A model generated the notes under the pieces. It ran no database searches and was not told the origin of the DNA. It saw only the letters and a program-made list of their open reading frames with translations. DNA of 64,000 bases from positions 16,052 to 80,051 of the forward strand of contig CAZMBP010000074.1 of the NCBI GenBank assembly GCA_964564545.1, written 5' to 3'. This document shows, piece after piece, positions 34,642-43,501 of the stretch. The translations under genes and the position numbers were made by a program. Numbering within the stretch: position 1 is the stretch's first letter; each line of letters opens with the position of its first letter. The stretch comes from CAJQQY01 sp964564545. GTDB taxonomy: Bacteria > Bacteroidota > Bacteroidia > Chitinophagales > Saprospiraceae.

Positions 34642-35206
34642 AGCAAGTGTGTTAACTATTATGCTGACTTTGTTAAACCTTCCTTCTTGAAGTATTTAAT
34701 TTTGTTCATCATCAGATTATGATGAAAGACGAAACCTACTCACATTAGGTTGGGCATTGTCATTACTTATTGAAATACAAATCTCAGTTCTTTGAATTAT
34801 AAAGACTAACACATTTCGCAGAAAACTGAACATATTTCAAGAAACCTTCCTTCTATTTTCCTAACTCTCTTTCCTCTGCTCCAATCGTTAAGTATTTTAT
34901 TGCTACCTATCACCTTTTGAGAATATTTATGCCTTTGTCATTTGTGACAAAAGAGTTTACCAATTAGTATATGGCTATTTTCGACTGCAAGATTAATGGA
35001 AAAAGGGAGTAATAGAATTGTTTTTCGTTGAAATGTCATTTTTTGCGGATGAATTGTAGGATACGACTTGATCTTATCTTCATATAAATCAATAAGGAAA
35101 GACCACGCTTGTTAGATCTTGGCAGGGGGATTTCTTAAGGAAATAGATATTCCATTAAGATAAGAAAGAACGACATTATGATTTGAAAGTTGAACTACAT
35201 GAAGAC
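34642..35206. other. 565-nt non-coding region
   Basis: No gene, tRNA or clear terminator is seen. It holds one perfect 7-4-7 palindrome, TTTGTCATTTGTGACAAA (34934-34951), with CRP/FNR-type symmetry but no adjacent -7 box, and a spaced CTTATCTT/AAGATAAG pair near 35070 and 35157. Confidence 0.45.
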
Positions 35207-36571
35207 TTACCTCCTTTCCAACTTAACCTCAACTCCCCCTTTCGGTCGAGTTGTTAATGAAATCAGCGGTTTAATTGGTTGATCAGAAACTAGGTTCAAT
35301 CGAAATCGTTGAGTAGTCATCGCAATAATAAAAACAGCTTCCATCATCGCAAAACTATTTCCTAAACAAATTCTTGGTCCACCGCCAAAAGGCAAATAAG
35401 CAAAAGGATGTTGCTTCCGTTCCCTCTCTCTTTCAAACCGACGGGGATCAAAAGTTTCTGGATTTTCCCAAAAATCAGGATGACGATGTAAAAGATATGC
35501 ACTAAAAAAAACTTCTCCTCCTTTCTTAATTATATATTTACCTAAAGTATCATCTTCTTTAATTCCCCTTGGCAAAATCGGAACAGGAGGATACAATCGC
35601 AAAGTTTCCTTAAACACTTTTAAAGTGTATGAAAGATTCGAAAAATCTGCTGCTGTAGGTTTTTTCTTTCCCAAAACTTGGTCAACTTCCTCTTCTACTT
35701 TTTTACGAAAATTAGGTTGTTGAGAAAGTATCGCCCACAACCAAGACATTGCATTGGCAGTCGTCTCATGTCCTGCAATAAAGACCGTCATCACTTCATC
35801 TCGCAATTCTGCATCATTTAATAATTCCCCTGTTTCTTCATCTTCAGCTTCCATAAGCATTTGTAAGAGATCATTATGCTTCTTAGCAGAAGTTCTTCTT
35901 TCTCGGATAATCCGAAAAATAATTGAATTTAGTTCATCTATATTCTTTTGATAGGCAGTATTTTTCTTTACTCTAAGTTGATGTAAAATCTGGATAGGAA
36001 AACTTGCTCTAAAGTTCGTTTCATCCAATAGTGGGGTAAATACATCTGCGACCGTTTGTACCTCTTCTTTGGACAAAGCTGTACTGAATAGGGCTTTTAC
36101 CACTACCGTCAAAGTTAGTCGCATCATTGCATCAGTAACTTCTACTGTTTCATTTTTATCGCAAATCAATTCCCACTCATTTAACATATCTTCTATAGCA
36201 TCAGTCATGATTTCTCCTAAACTAGAAATTCGATTTTTATGAAAAGACGGCTGTACTAATTTTCTTTTTCTTTTCCATACATCTCCTGTTGCAGTAAATG
36301 TACTTTCACCTAAAACTTTTTTTACAATACTAAATGCAACAGCTCGTTTAGTGTAGTTATCTACTTTTTGAACCAAAAGTTCTCTTACCAAATCTGGATG
36401 ATTAACTAAATAAACTTCTCGCTTGAGTAATCGAAATTTGGCAACATCTCCATATTTATCGGATAAAGCCTGTAACCAATCTAATCGCTGAGGACTTGCA
36501 AGATTTAAAAGACTTCCAATTATAGGATAACCTACTGGTCCTTGAGGTATAATATTTTTAGTCTCTGACAT
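35207..36571 (-). CDS. Cytochrome P450
   Basis: The 454-residue heme monooxygenase has all class hallmarks: PQGPVGYPIIGSLL proline-rich start, I-helix AGHETTA (about 267), ExxR as ETLR (about 322), FDPRRF, and heme-binding FGGGPRICLG with the Cys thiolate (about 400). The fatty-acid hydroxylase-like groups (CYP102/CYP4 look) fit best; the substrate is unknown. No ferredoxin or reductase is adjacent, though a ferredoxin-reductase-like gene lies at 47171. Upstream, a palindrome GTGTAAATTACAC (36684-36696) lies between this and the divergent gene. Confidence 0.93.
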   Translation of the reverse strand: MSETKNIIPQGPVGYPIIGSLLNLASPQRLDWLQALSDKYGDVAKFRLLKREVYLVNHPDLVRELLVQKVDNYTKRAVAFSIVKKVLGESTFTATGDVWKRKRKLVQPSFHKNRISSLGEIMTDAIEDMLNEWELICDKNETVEVTDAMMRLTLTVVVKALFSTALSKEEVQTVADVFTPLLDETNFRASFPIQILHQLRVKKNTAYQKNIDELNSIIFRIIRERRTSAKKHNDLLQMLMEAEDEETGELLNDAELRDEVMTVFIAGHETTANAMSWLWAILSQQPNFRKKVEEEVDQVLGKKKPTAADFSNLSYTLKVFKETLRLYPPVPILPRGIKEDDTLGKYIIKKGGEVFFSAYLLHRHPDFWENPETFDPRRFERERERKQHPFAYLPFGGGPRICLGNSFAMMEAVFIIAMTTQRFRLNLVSDQPIKPLISLTTRPKGGVEVKLERR

Positions 36572-36683
36572 TAATATATTTGAGTAAAATTTATTCTTTC
36601 GATTTTAAAAGATATTGCAAAGAAAAACTTAATTATGTAAAATATGTAATTGATTTTTTTGAAATAAATAAAAGCATCATTTC

Positions 36684-36696
36684 GTGTAAATTACAC
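36684..36696. promoter_or_regulatory. Candidate operator between P450 and Trp-repeat genes
   Basis: GTGTAA-A-TTACAC is a perfect palindrome in the divergent intergenic region; two TATGTAA direct repeats lie about 50 nt to its left. Confidence 0.3.
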
Positions 36697-36755
36697 TTGT
36701 TTATTTTTTTCCAAAGTCAAACAATAACTTCTACATTTTTCTTATTTTAAACAAT

Positions 36756-37307
36756 ATGAAACAGCAATTTTTACTTTTAACATTATTTATTTTCTCTTAC
36801 TCAATTTCTACTGGGCAAATTCTGACTGGTTTTGAGACTGCTTGGAGTGATGACTTTCGAGAGTGGATCATTTTTACAGATAATGGAGAAGAGGAGGAAG
36901 AAGGTAATCTTGCCATGAGATGGCAACAACAAATGGATTGGTCGGAGTGGGATTATCGAATTGGAGAATCTACGGGAAGTATCAAATTAAAATTTAAAAA
37001 TGATCCCTCCATTTGGGAAGTTAGGGGTGATAATGAAATTATTACCATGCGAATGAAATGGAATAATGACGTGAATGAGTGGTCTATTTCGGATGGAACA
37101 ACAAAGTTAACCTTGAAAGCTCCTTACAATAATAACCTCAATGATTGGAAAATTGATGGTGACAAAAATGGTATTTTTGAAATGTATATGGAATGGGAAG
37201 ATGATCCTCGAAATTGGACAATTATCGATGAGTTTGATGAAGAGATAAGTTTACCTTTTAAAATGGCGGTTGCATTCATAGGTATCTTTCATTCCTTCCC
37301 AAAATAA
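36756..37307 (+). CDS. Exported protein with tandem Trp-containing repeats
   Basis: The 183-residue protein has a signal peptide (…SISTGQ, about residue 20). The mature part is five or so repeats of about 22-28 residues with the pattern (N/D)(D/N)xxxWxIxDG, seen in DDFREWIIFTDNG, DWSEWDYRIGE, DPSIWEVRGD, DVNEWSISDG, NLNDWKIDGD and DPRNWTIIDE. Each unit looks like a beta-hairpin, suggesting a small beta-solenoid or propeller-like stack. It is acidic overall. I know no named family. Single gene, convergent with pyrH across a terminator. Confidence 0.72.
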   Translation: MKQQFLLLTLFIFSYSISTGQILTGFETAWSDDFREWIIFTDNGEEEEEGNLAMRWQQQMDWSEWDYRIGESTGSIKLKFKNDPSIWEVRGDNEIITMRMKWNNDVNEWSISDGTTKLTLKAPYNNNLNDWKIDGDKNGIFEMYMEWEDDPRNWTIIDEFDEEISLPFKMAVAFIGIFHSFPK

Positions 37308-37309
37308 TA

Positions 37310-37342
37310 AAAGCGCTGCTAGTATTTTACTAACAACGCTTT
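37310..37342. terminator. Bidirectional terminator
   Basis: A 15-bp stem (AAAGCG...CGCTTT with G-U pairs) with a 3-nt loop; T-rich on both sides, between convergent genes. Confidence 0.8.
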
Positions 37343-37361
37343 CACATATTTTTTTCAAAAA

Positions 37362-38075
37362 TTATCCTTCCACTAAAGTACCTACTGCTTCCCCTTGAAT
37401 AATTCTCATCAAATTCTCTTTTCGCCCAATATCAAATACAACAATTGGTAGATCATTTTCTTGACAAAGTGTGAAAGCAGTCGTATCCATCACCTTCAAT
37501 CCTTTCATGATAACCTCTCTAAAAGTAATCTTATCATATCGAGTAGCCGTTGGATCTTTTTCAGGATCAGCGGTGTAAACTCCATCAACACGCGTTCCTT
37601 TCAAAATTACATCTGCTCCAATTTCATTTGCTCGAAGTGCCGCTGCCGAATCAGTCGTAAAATATGGACTTCCTGTTCCTGCAGAAAAAATAACCACTCG
37701 CCCTTTGCGTAAATGACTAATCGCTTTTCTTCGAATATATGGTTCAGCAATTTCTCTCATTTCGATAGCGGTTACCAATCGAGTGAATACATCAATTGCT
37801 TCCAATGCACCCTGCAAAGCCATCCCGTTGATGACGGTAGCAAGCATTCCCATGTAATCACCTTGTGCTCTTTCGATTCCAGTTTCTTTGGCCTGCAAGC
37901 CTCTAAAGATATTTCCACCTCCAATAACAACTGCCACTTGAACTCCTGCTTCCACTAAATCTTTAATTTGCTCGGCATAGTGTCTCAACATCAATGGTTG
38001 GATTCCAAAATCTTGATCTCCCATCAAAGATTCACCGCTAAGTTTAAGAAGGACTCTTTTATATTTGATAGCCAT
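37362..38075 (-). CDS. pyrH: UMP kinase
   Basis: Phosphorylates UMP to UDP in pyrimidine nucleotide synthesis (cytoplasmic hexamer, amino-acid kinase fold). The 237-residue length is standard. Blocks: YKRVLLKLSGESLMG, VVIGGGNIFRG, MGMLATVINGMAL, SAGTGSPYFTTDSAAALRA, DGVYTADPEKDP. It follows tsf on the same strand but is separated by a strong terminator, so read-through or its own promoter is needed. Confidence 0.96.
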   Translation of the reverse strand: MAIKYKRVLLKLSGESLMGDQDFGIQPLMLRHYAEQIKDLVEAGVQVAVVIGGGNIFRGLQAKETGIERAQGDYMGMLATVINGMALQGALEAIDVFTRLVTAIEMREIAEPYIRRKAISHLRKGRVVIFSAGTGSPYFTTDSAAALRANEIGADVILKGTRVDGVYTADPEKDPTATRYDKITFREVIMKGLKVMDTTAFTLCQENDLPIVVFDIGRKENLMRIIQGEAVGTLVEG

Positions 38076-38123
38076 ATTTAATTATTTATTTTTTATGGAA
38101 AATAATTTCTTTTCATTTGGGTC

Positions 38124-38158
38124 AAAAAAAAAGCGAATTAAATAAATAATTCGCTTTT
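38124..38158 (-). terminator. Terminator between tsf and pyrH
   Basis: Arms AAAAGCGAATTA/AATTCGCTTTT; on the minus strand followed by TTTTTTTTT. Confidence 0.85.
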
Positions 38159-38188
38159 ATATTTTTATTAATTTTTCATATCAAAAAA

Positions 38189-39037
38189 TTAACCTAATGC
38201 TACATGTTTGAACTGAGTTACAGTCAAGTCTTTGTTAGCACTTTGTAAATATGATTCAACAGTCATCGAACCATCTTTTACATAAGTTTGAGCCATCAAA
38301 GTATTCTCTTTGTAAAACTTATTCATTTTACCCATAGCAATTCTTTCTAACATTGCTTCTGGTTTTCCTAACTGACGAGCTTGGTCCATATTGATTTCCA
38401 TCTCTTTTTCAATTACAGCAGGATCAATTCCATCTTTATTCAAACCTAAAGGCTTCATTGCAGCAACTTGCATTGCAACATTTTTACCTGGCTCGATATA
38501 ATCAGGACCTTCTAAGTTCAATGCAACCAAAACAGCAGCACGGTTACCCATGTGGATGTATGGTAAAACTTGACCTTCACCAGCAGCAGTTTCAATTTTT
38601 TCGTAAGTTTTCACTTCTACCTTTTCTCCAATCACACCTACTTGCTCAATTACTTTTTCACCAATAGATAACTCATCGTTATATGGTAACGCTAATAATG
38701 CTTCCAAGTTTTCAGGAAGATTTGCAAGAGCGATATCAGCAATCTCGTTGGCAAAGTTTACGAATCCTTCTCCTTTCGCTACGAAGTCAGTCTCGCAACT
38801 TAACCGAACAATGATTCCGTTATTTCTATTTGCAGAAGTTTTTGCGATAACTGCACCTTCTTTTGCATCACGATCTGCTCTTTTAGCAGATAATTTTTGT
38901 CCTTTTTTACGAAGGATTGCGATTGCCTCTTCGATGTTTCCACCTGCTTCAGTCAACGCTTTTTTACAATCCATCATACCAGCACCTGTGATGTCACGTA
39001 ATTCTTTTACGTCCTTAGCTGAGATTTTTACGTCCAT
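38189..39037 (-). CDS. tsf: Elongation factor Ts
   Basis: Nucleotide exchange factor for EF-Tu. The 282-residue protein has the N-terminal UBA-like domain VKELRDITGAGMMDCKKAL, the core NNGIIVRLSCETDFVAKGEGF, and the C-terminal GKMNKFYKENTLMAQ. Lies 84 nt after rpsB in the ribosomal-protein cluster. Confidence 0.96.
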   Translation of the reverse strand: MDVKISAKDVKELRDITGAGMMDCKKALTEAGGNIEEAIAILRKKGQKLSAKRADRDAKEGAVIAKTSANRNNGIIVRLSCETDFVAKGEGFVNFANEIADIALANLPENLEALLALPYNDELSIGEKVIEQVGVIGEKVEVKTYEKIETAAGEGQVLPYIHMGNRAAVLVALNLEGPDYIEPGKNVAMQVAAMKPLGLNKDGIDPAVIEKEMEINMDQARQLGKPEAMLERIAMGKMNKFYKENTLMAQTYVKDGSMTVESYLQSANKDLTVTQFKHVALG

Positions 39038-39121
39038 TTTTTATAAAAATTTTAGACTTGCCGATTCTCATCGACAGTATGATTAAGTGATTTAATTTAA
39101 ACTCTTTGGGCAAATAATCAA

Positions 39122-39847
39122 TTATGATTGTTTTGCCGCCGCTCTTGCTTGCTTAGCTTTTGCTCCTTCTTTCAATCCTTCTTGAATCGATTCTACCATA
39201 TAATTCATAATAATAGAAATTGATTTAGAAGCATCGTCATTTGCAGGAATAGCATAATCTACTTCATTAGGATCACTATTAGTATCTACCATACCGAAAG
39301 TTCTCATTCCTAATTTTTTAGCTTCTGCCAAAGCAATATGCTCGTGTCCTATGTCAACGATAAAAATTGCTCCAGGTAATCGGTTCAAGTTTGCGATACC
39401 TCCCAAAACTCTTTCCAACTTGTTTCTTTCACGAGTTAACGTTAACCGTTCTTTTTTTGTTACACTAGTCAAAGTTGTATCTGCTAACATAGTATCAATA
39501 GTCTGCATTTTTTTCACAGACTTACGGATAGTTGAAAAGTTAGTCATCATACCTCCTAACCATCTGTCTACTACATAAGGCATACCAACACTTAGCGCTC
39601 CTTTAGAAACGATATCTCGTGCTTGCTTTTTAGTAGCAACAAAAAGTATTTTTTTACCAGAAGCAGCAATTTGCTTTAATGCTTTAGCAGCTCTGTCCAA
39701 TTCAGCACCAGTTCTATTCAAATCAATGATATGGATGCCTTTTCGCTCCATAAAAATATTTGGTTGCATTTTAGGGTTCCACTTTCTCTTCATGTGGCCG
39801 AAGTGAACGCCTGCATCCATTAACTCTTTATAAGTAGGTTTAGCCAT
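39122..39847 (-). CDS. rpsB: 30S ribosomal protein S2
   Basis: Small-subunit protein S2, 241 residues from the chosen start. Signatures: TYKELMDAGVHFGHMKRKW, PNIFMERKGIHIIDL, VDRWLGGMMTNF, IFIVDIGHEHIALAEA. The frame is open back to 39910, but those 21 Lys/Ser/Asn-rich residues are not family-like; MAKPTYKEL at 39847 is the usual beginning. It lies between rpsI and tsf in the standard order. Confidence 0.95.
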   Translation of the reverse strand: MAKPTYKELMDAGVHFGHMKRKWNPKMQPNIFMERKGIHIIDLNRTGAELDRAAKALKQIAASGKKILFVATKKQARDIVSKGALSVGMPYVVDRWLGGMMTNFSTIRKSVKKMQTIDTMLADTTLTSVTKKERLTLTRERNKLERVLGGIANLNRLPGAIFIVDIGHEHIALAEAKKLGMRTFGMVDTNSDPNEVDYAIPANDDASKSISIIMNYMVESIQEGLKEGAKAKQARAAAKQS

Positions 39848-39998
39848 TTTACTATTTTTTAGTTTGTTATTTTTTGTTTTGGAAAAACTCGTTTGTTTTC
39901 TTTTTGACAAAAAATATTTTTCAAACAGATTTTAAAAAAAATTAAAACGCCCGCATAAAAAAGGGGCAAATAAATTCGCAAAAGCGATCTCGCAACGA

Positions 39999-40388
39999 TT
40001 AACGTTTTGAGAACTGGAAGCTCTTACGTGCTTTTGGTTTACCATATTTTTTACGCTCAACTACACGTGCATCTCTCATCAAGAATTTTCTTGATTTCAA
40101 TGGACTTCTGAACTCTTCGTTCATTTTAACCAATGCTCTTGAAATTGCCATTCTAATAGCTTGAGCTTGACCTTTGAATCCACCTCCATTCACGTTTACT
40201 TTCACATCATAGATATTACCATCAATCTCAACAGTTTGAAATGGATCAGTAATGTCAGCTTGAATATGAGGTATCGTGAAATACTCTTTGTAATCTTTTC
40301 CGTTTACTGTGATTTTACCTTCCCCTTTGGTTAAGTAAACTCGAGCAACAGATGCTTTTCTTCTGCCTATAGCATTTATCATTTCCAT
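39999..40388 (-). CDS. rpsI: 30S ribosomal protein S9
   Basis: 129 residues; IGRRKASVARVYL near the start, GGFKGQAQAIRMAISRAL in the middle, and the conserved basic end ARKSFQFSKR that reaches the P-site tRNA. Eleven nt after rplM. Confidence 0.97.
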   Translation of the reverse strand: MEMINAIGRRKASVARVYLTKGEGKITVNGKDYKEYFTIPHIQADITDPFQTVEIDGNIYDVKVNVNGGGFKGQAQAIRMAISRALVKMNEEFRSPLKSRKFLMRDARVVERKKYGKPKARKSFQFSKR

Positions 40389-40399
40389 ATTAAACTATT

Positions 40400-40837
40400 T
40401 TAAAGATTTTCAGGTTTTTGTGCTGCATGTGGATGCTCTGCTCCTGCGTACACATATAATTTTTTAAACATTGCTCGTCCCAATTTATTTTTTGGTAACA
40501 TTCCTTTTACAGCTTTTTCAACAACTGCATATGGTTTCTTAACCATTAATTCTTTGGCAGTAATGCTTTTTTGTCCACCAGGATACAATGAGTAAGACAA
40601 GTAAACTTTTTGTTCCATCTTGCTTCCTGTCAATCGGATTTTATCAGCATTGATAACGATAACATTGTCACCAGTATCTACATGTGGAGTATAAGAAGGC
40701 TTATGCTTACCTTTTAATACTGTTGCAATCTTGGTACACATTCGTCCCAAAGTTTGCCCTTCAGCATCTACTACAAACCATTTTCGGTCTACAGTATCTT
40801 TATTAGCTGATTGAGTTTTGTAACTTAAAGTATTCAC
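40400..40837 (-). CDS. rplM: 50S ribosomal protein L13
   Basis: 145 residues; RKWFVVDAEGQTLGRMCTKI, GKHKPSYTPHVDTGDNVIVIN and the ML(P)KNKLGR block followed by LYVYAGAEHPH. First gene of the rplM-rpsI-rpsB-tsf unit, 62 nt downstream of a consensus Bacteroidota promoter. Confidence 0.97.
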   Translation of the reverse strand: MNTLSYKTQSANKDTVDRKWFVVDAEGQTLGRMCTKIATVLKGKHKPSYTPHVDTGDNVIVINADKIRLTGSKMEQKVYLSYSLYPGGQKSITAKELMVKKPYAVVEKAVKGMLPKNKLGRAMFKKLYVYAGAEHPHAAQKPENL

Positions 40838-40899
40838 TCTATAATTATTTTAAAATGATAAAAATTTCAATTAGATATCGCCTTATTTAAAAGCGAGTG

Positions 40900-40931
40900 C
40901 AAAAGTACTTCTTTTGTTTGTTAAAAACAAA
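40900..40931 (-). promoter_or_regulatory. rplM operon promoter
   Basis: On the minus strand TTTG (40928-40931) and TACTTTTG (40900-40907) are separated by exactly 20 nt, matching the Bacteroidota -33/-7 pattern. The remaining part of the 40838-41174 gap shows no other clear feature. Confidence 0.8.
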
Positions 40932-41174
40932 GCTTTTGGTTTTAATTTTTATTTTTTAAATACATAACTCATTGATAATCAGTCAAAATTTCGCACAGAA
41001 ATTTTCAACAGATGTGATTTTTTAAGCTTTTTCTCAATTTTTTAGTCAAAAAACTACTTAAAATATTTATTTCAACTATTTCAGTTTTTTTAGCAAAAAA
41101 AGAATTCTTTGTTTTATCTTTAATTAACATCTTCCTAGCACCACAACAAACACATACTTTTTACAATACATACC

Positions 41175-41945
41175 ATGAAAAACGAAGAGAATTTCATCCT
41201 TGGAATTTATAATTATTGCGATCGTTGGTGCGAAAAATGTCCATTCTCTAGTCAATGTCGAAGTTTTCAATCTCAACCTGTAGCAGGCGAACACAGCCAT
41301 GATTTCGAAGCAGAACATTTTTTAGATTCTCTCCAAGGGAGTTTACAAGATGCTGTTCTATTACTTGAGCAAGCTGCTGAAGAGCGTGGAATAGATTGGA
41401 ATGACATTCAGGAAGCTGCTGAAAACTTTGTGGAGGAAGAACCTGATTTCACTTCTTCTCAGTTAAATTTAAAAGAAAATAGTCAACACTATTATCAAAA
41501 AGCCAACCTATGGCTCGATTCCAATGAACATTTGATTTCAGCTAAAGAAGAAGAAATTCAACGAAAAGATGATTTAGGAATTAACGTAGAAAAAGAAGTG
41601 AATGAACTAAATGATGCTTTAAATTCGATTTATCATTACCTCTATTTTCTCCATACTAAAATTGGTCGTGCGCTAGAAGGCCTTCATGATGAATGGATGA
41701 TGGAAGAATATCCTATTCAAAATGACGCAAATGGAACTGCAAAAATTACATTACTTGTAATCGAAAAAAGTATTGCAGCTTGGGAAACTATTCGCCAACA
41801 AATGCCTGATGCGGAAGATGATGTTTTGGATATTTTGGTTTTACTTTCAAGAATAAAAAGTGGAATGAAAAAAGAATTTCCGCAAGCAGAACATTTTGTT
41901 CGGCCAGGTTTTGATGAAATGAGTGGAGCTATTTCTGATCGTTAA
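41175..41945 (+). CDS. Cys-motif protein of unknown function
   Basis: The 256-residue protein begins with a Cys-rich segment YNYCDRWCEKCPFSSQC: Cys15, 19, 22 and 28, i.e. CX3CX2CX5C. The rest is acidic and predicted helical, with EEERG-like and EKEVNELNDALNS helices. CX3CX2C is also the spacing of radical-SAM clusters, but there is no TIM-barrel sequence here, so a structural Fe-S or zinc site is more likely. The protein is cytoplasmic by lack of signal. It recurs in Bacteroidota as an uncharacterised family, as far as I recall. It ends 3 nt from the convergent lipoprotein gene. Confidence 0.72.
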   Translation: MKNEENFILGIYNYCDRWCEKCPFSSQCRSFQSQPVAGEHSHDFEAEHFLDSLQGSLQDAVLLLEQAAEERGIDWNDIQEAAENFVEEEPDFTSSQLNLKENSQHYYQKANLWLDSNEHLISAKEEEIQRKDDLGINVEKEVNELNDALNSIYHYLYFLHTKIGRALEGLHDEWMMEEYPIQNDANGTAKITLLVIEKSIAAWETIRQQMPDAEDDVLDILVLLSRIKSGMKKEFPQAEHFVRPGFDEMSGAISDR

Positions 41946-41948
41946 ATT

Positions 41949-43319
41949 TTAAAGATTAAGCGGCAAGATCATCACTTGACGCCACCCGTTAGGTGTCGAA
42001 CTATAACTTAATAGTACATCATCTCCATCATAAAATAATTCATATCCTCCAGAGGCATTAAAATTCTTTGGTAACTTCCAACTATCTACTAAGTCAAGTT
42101 CAGGAAAGGGATATTTATCTAAAGATCTCAAATTATCAGAACTCGGAAATAATGAGTGATCATCAATATTCAGTAATGTCGATTCATCCTCTAAAAAAAC
42201 ATAACTATAACCCGTTCCTTTATCACTAAGAGTATCGTATACTGAAGTAAAAATGTTCCCATCACTTTCATAAATAGTTCCATTATAATTAGGAATAAAA
42301 TATTCCTTATTGGAAGGGAAGGCTATCTTGGGAAGAACACTACTTGGGAAAGAAATTTTTGAAGACTTAGAAAGAAATTCCCAAGTATCAGAAAATGAAA
42401 AATTTACAAATCCACCTTGCCTAATTCCATCTGAGAAAAACACGTTAATCAAATTTTCCGTATCTGATAAAAAACCTATTCTTTTATTGTAAGTATTGGT
42501 ACAAGGACAGGTTACAGTTTCAATTTCATCGCCACTTGATCTATCAAAAATTTGTAACCTTGACGAACTATTTTTAAAGACTACTACTATACCTTCTCTT
42601 TCGGTATTCATCGCATCAATTTTCCCATAGCCTGGATTGAATGTTTCGATATAATTCAAACTAACGGCATCTAGAACAATGATTTCATCATCATCTGGAC
42701 CTTGGGGAACTAGATAAAGTTCATCCTGTCCATTATTCTTTCCAAAAGAAAAAAGTCCCGCATAAAATAATGAAGGTAATTCCGTCGATGCAACAAGCTC
42801 TGCTGACCGATAATCAAATGCAAATAAACTATCAACATCTATGATGTAAATTAACTTTAAATCAGGATGATGATATACTTCTATATCTGAAGTATATTTC
42901 GCTTGATAAATTATCCTTTTATCAAAAGAAACTTCCACTTCATTACTTGCGATATAACGATCTTCTAATTTTATAAATGCTCGATAAAATAAATTGGACT
43001 CTCCTGACAAAACAATCTCTTTCCATGATGAAGTTTCTTTAGAGGTTTCTTGGTGAACGATTTCATTAACTTCCGAATTAGATGGACTCGACAAAAAAGG
43101 ATCTAAATTAACTGGAATCGGTTCTTTTGATCTAACGATAATATATTGCTCAAAATCAGAAATATTTACTTCTGTCCACGAATGATACAATTGATTCCCA
43201 TCTTGATTTATGGAAAGTTTAAACTCTTGCAAAGGAGTTTCAGCGTCATCATTTTTACAACTAAAAAAGGAAAAGAAAATAAAGAGGAAAAAAAGAAATG
43301 GAGTAATCTTAGCATTCAT
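41949..43319 (-). CDS. Lipoprotein with probable beta-propeller
   Basis: The 456-residue protein has a lipoprotein signal (FFSFFSCKN; Cys about residue 21). A fibronectin-III-like segment (SINQDGNQLYHSWTEVNISDFEQY) precedes repeated blade-like beta units (IYIIDVDSLFAFDYRSAELVA, ELYLVPQGPDDDEIIVLDA, and similar), suggesting a propeller at about 150-450. A CPCT cysteine pair occurs mid-protein. No catalytic motif is seen. Single gene. Confidence 0.65.
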   Translation of the reverse strand: MNAKITPFLFFLFIFFSFFSCKNDDAETPLQEFKLSINQDGNQLYHSWTEVNISDFEQYIIVRSKEPIPVNLDPFLSSPSNSEVNEIVHQETSKETSSWKEIVLSGESNLFYRAFIKLEDRYIASNEVEVSFDKRIIYQAKYTSDIEVYHHPDLKLIYIIDVDSLFAFDYRSAELVASTELPSLFYAGLFSFGKNNGQDELYLVPQGPDDDEIIVLDAVSLNYIETFNPGYGKIDAMNTEREGIVVVFKNSSSRLQIFDRSSGDEIETVTCPCTNTYNKRIGFLSDTENLINVFFSDGIRQGGFVNFSFSDTWEFLSKSSKISFPSSVLPKIAFPSNKEYFIPNYNGTIYESDGNIFTSVYDTLSDKGTGYSYVFLEDESTLLNIDDHSLFPSSDNLRSLDKYPFPELDLVDSWKLPKNFNASGGYELFYDGDDVLLSYSSTPNGWRQVMILPLNL

Positions 43320-43416
43320 TTTATTATATTTTCAATAAAGATAAAACGTTTTATTTTTATTAAAATATAAAATCCTTTTTTTAAGTAATTTTTTCTTAAA
43401 ACCTTCAAGGCTTCTT

Positions 43417-43465
43417 TTTGTTACTACTTCCGTAACAAATTTGTCACCACAAAGACATACCTTTG
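43417..43465 (+). promoter_or_regulatory. Candidate promoter and activator site of the mevalonate cluster
   Basis: A perfect 8-7-8 palindrome, TTTGTTAC (43417-43424) / GTAACAAA (43432-43439), is followed by a TACCTTTG -7 box (43458-43465), 36 nt before fni. With transcription starting about 5 nt after the box, the palindrome centre is near -41, the usual place for a class II CRP/FNR-type activator. No normal -33 box is present at the right spacing. Confidence 0.5.
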
Positions 43466-43501
43466 TATGGCATTCATCAGCAGGTATTTTATTAATAAAC
43501 A

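Noticed and set aside
39848..39910. 21-residue extension of ribosomal protein S2
   Set aside because: Lys/Asn/Ser-rich leader not found in S2; MAKPTYKEL is the normal start.
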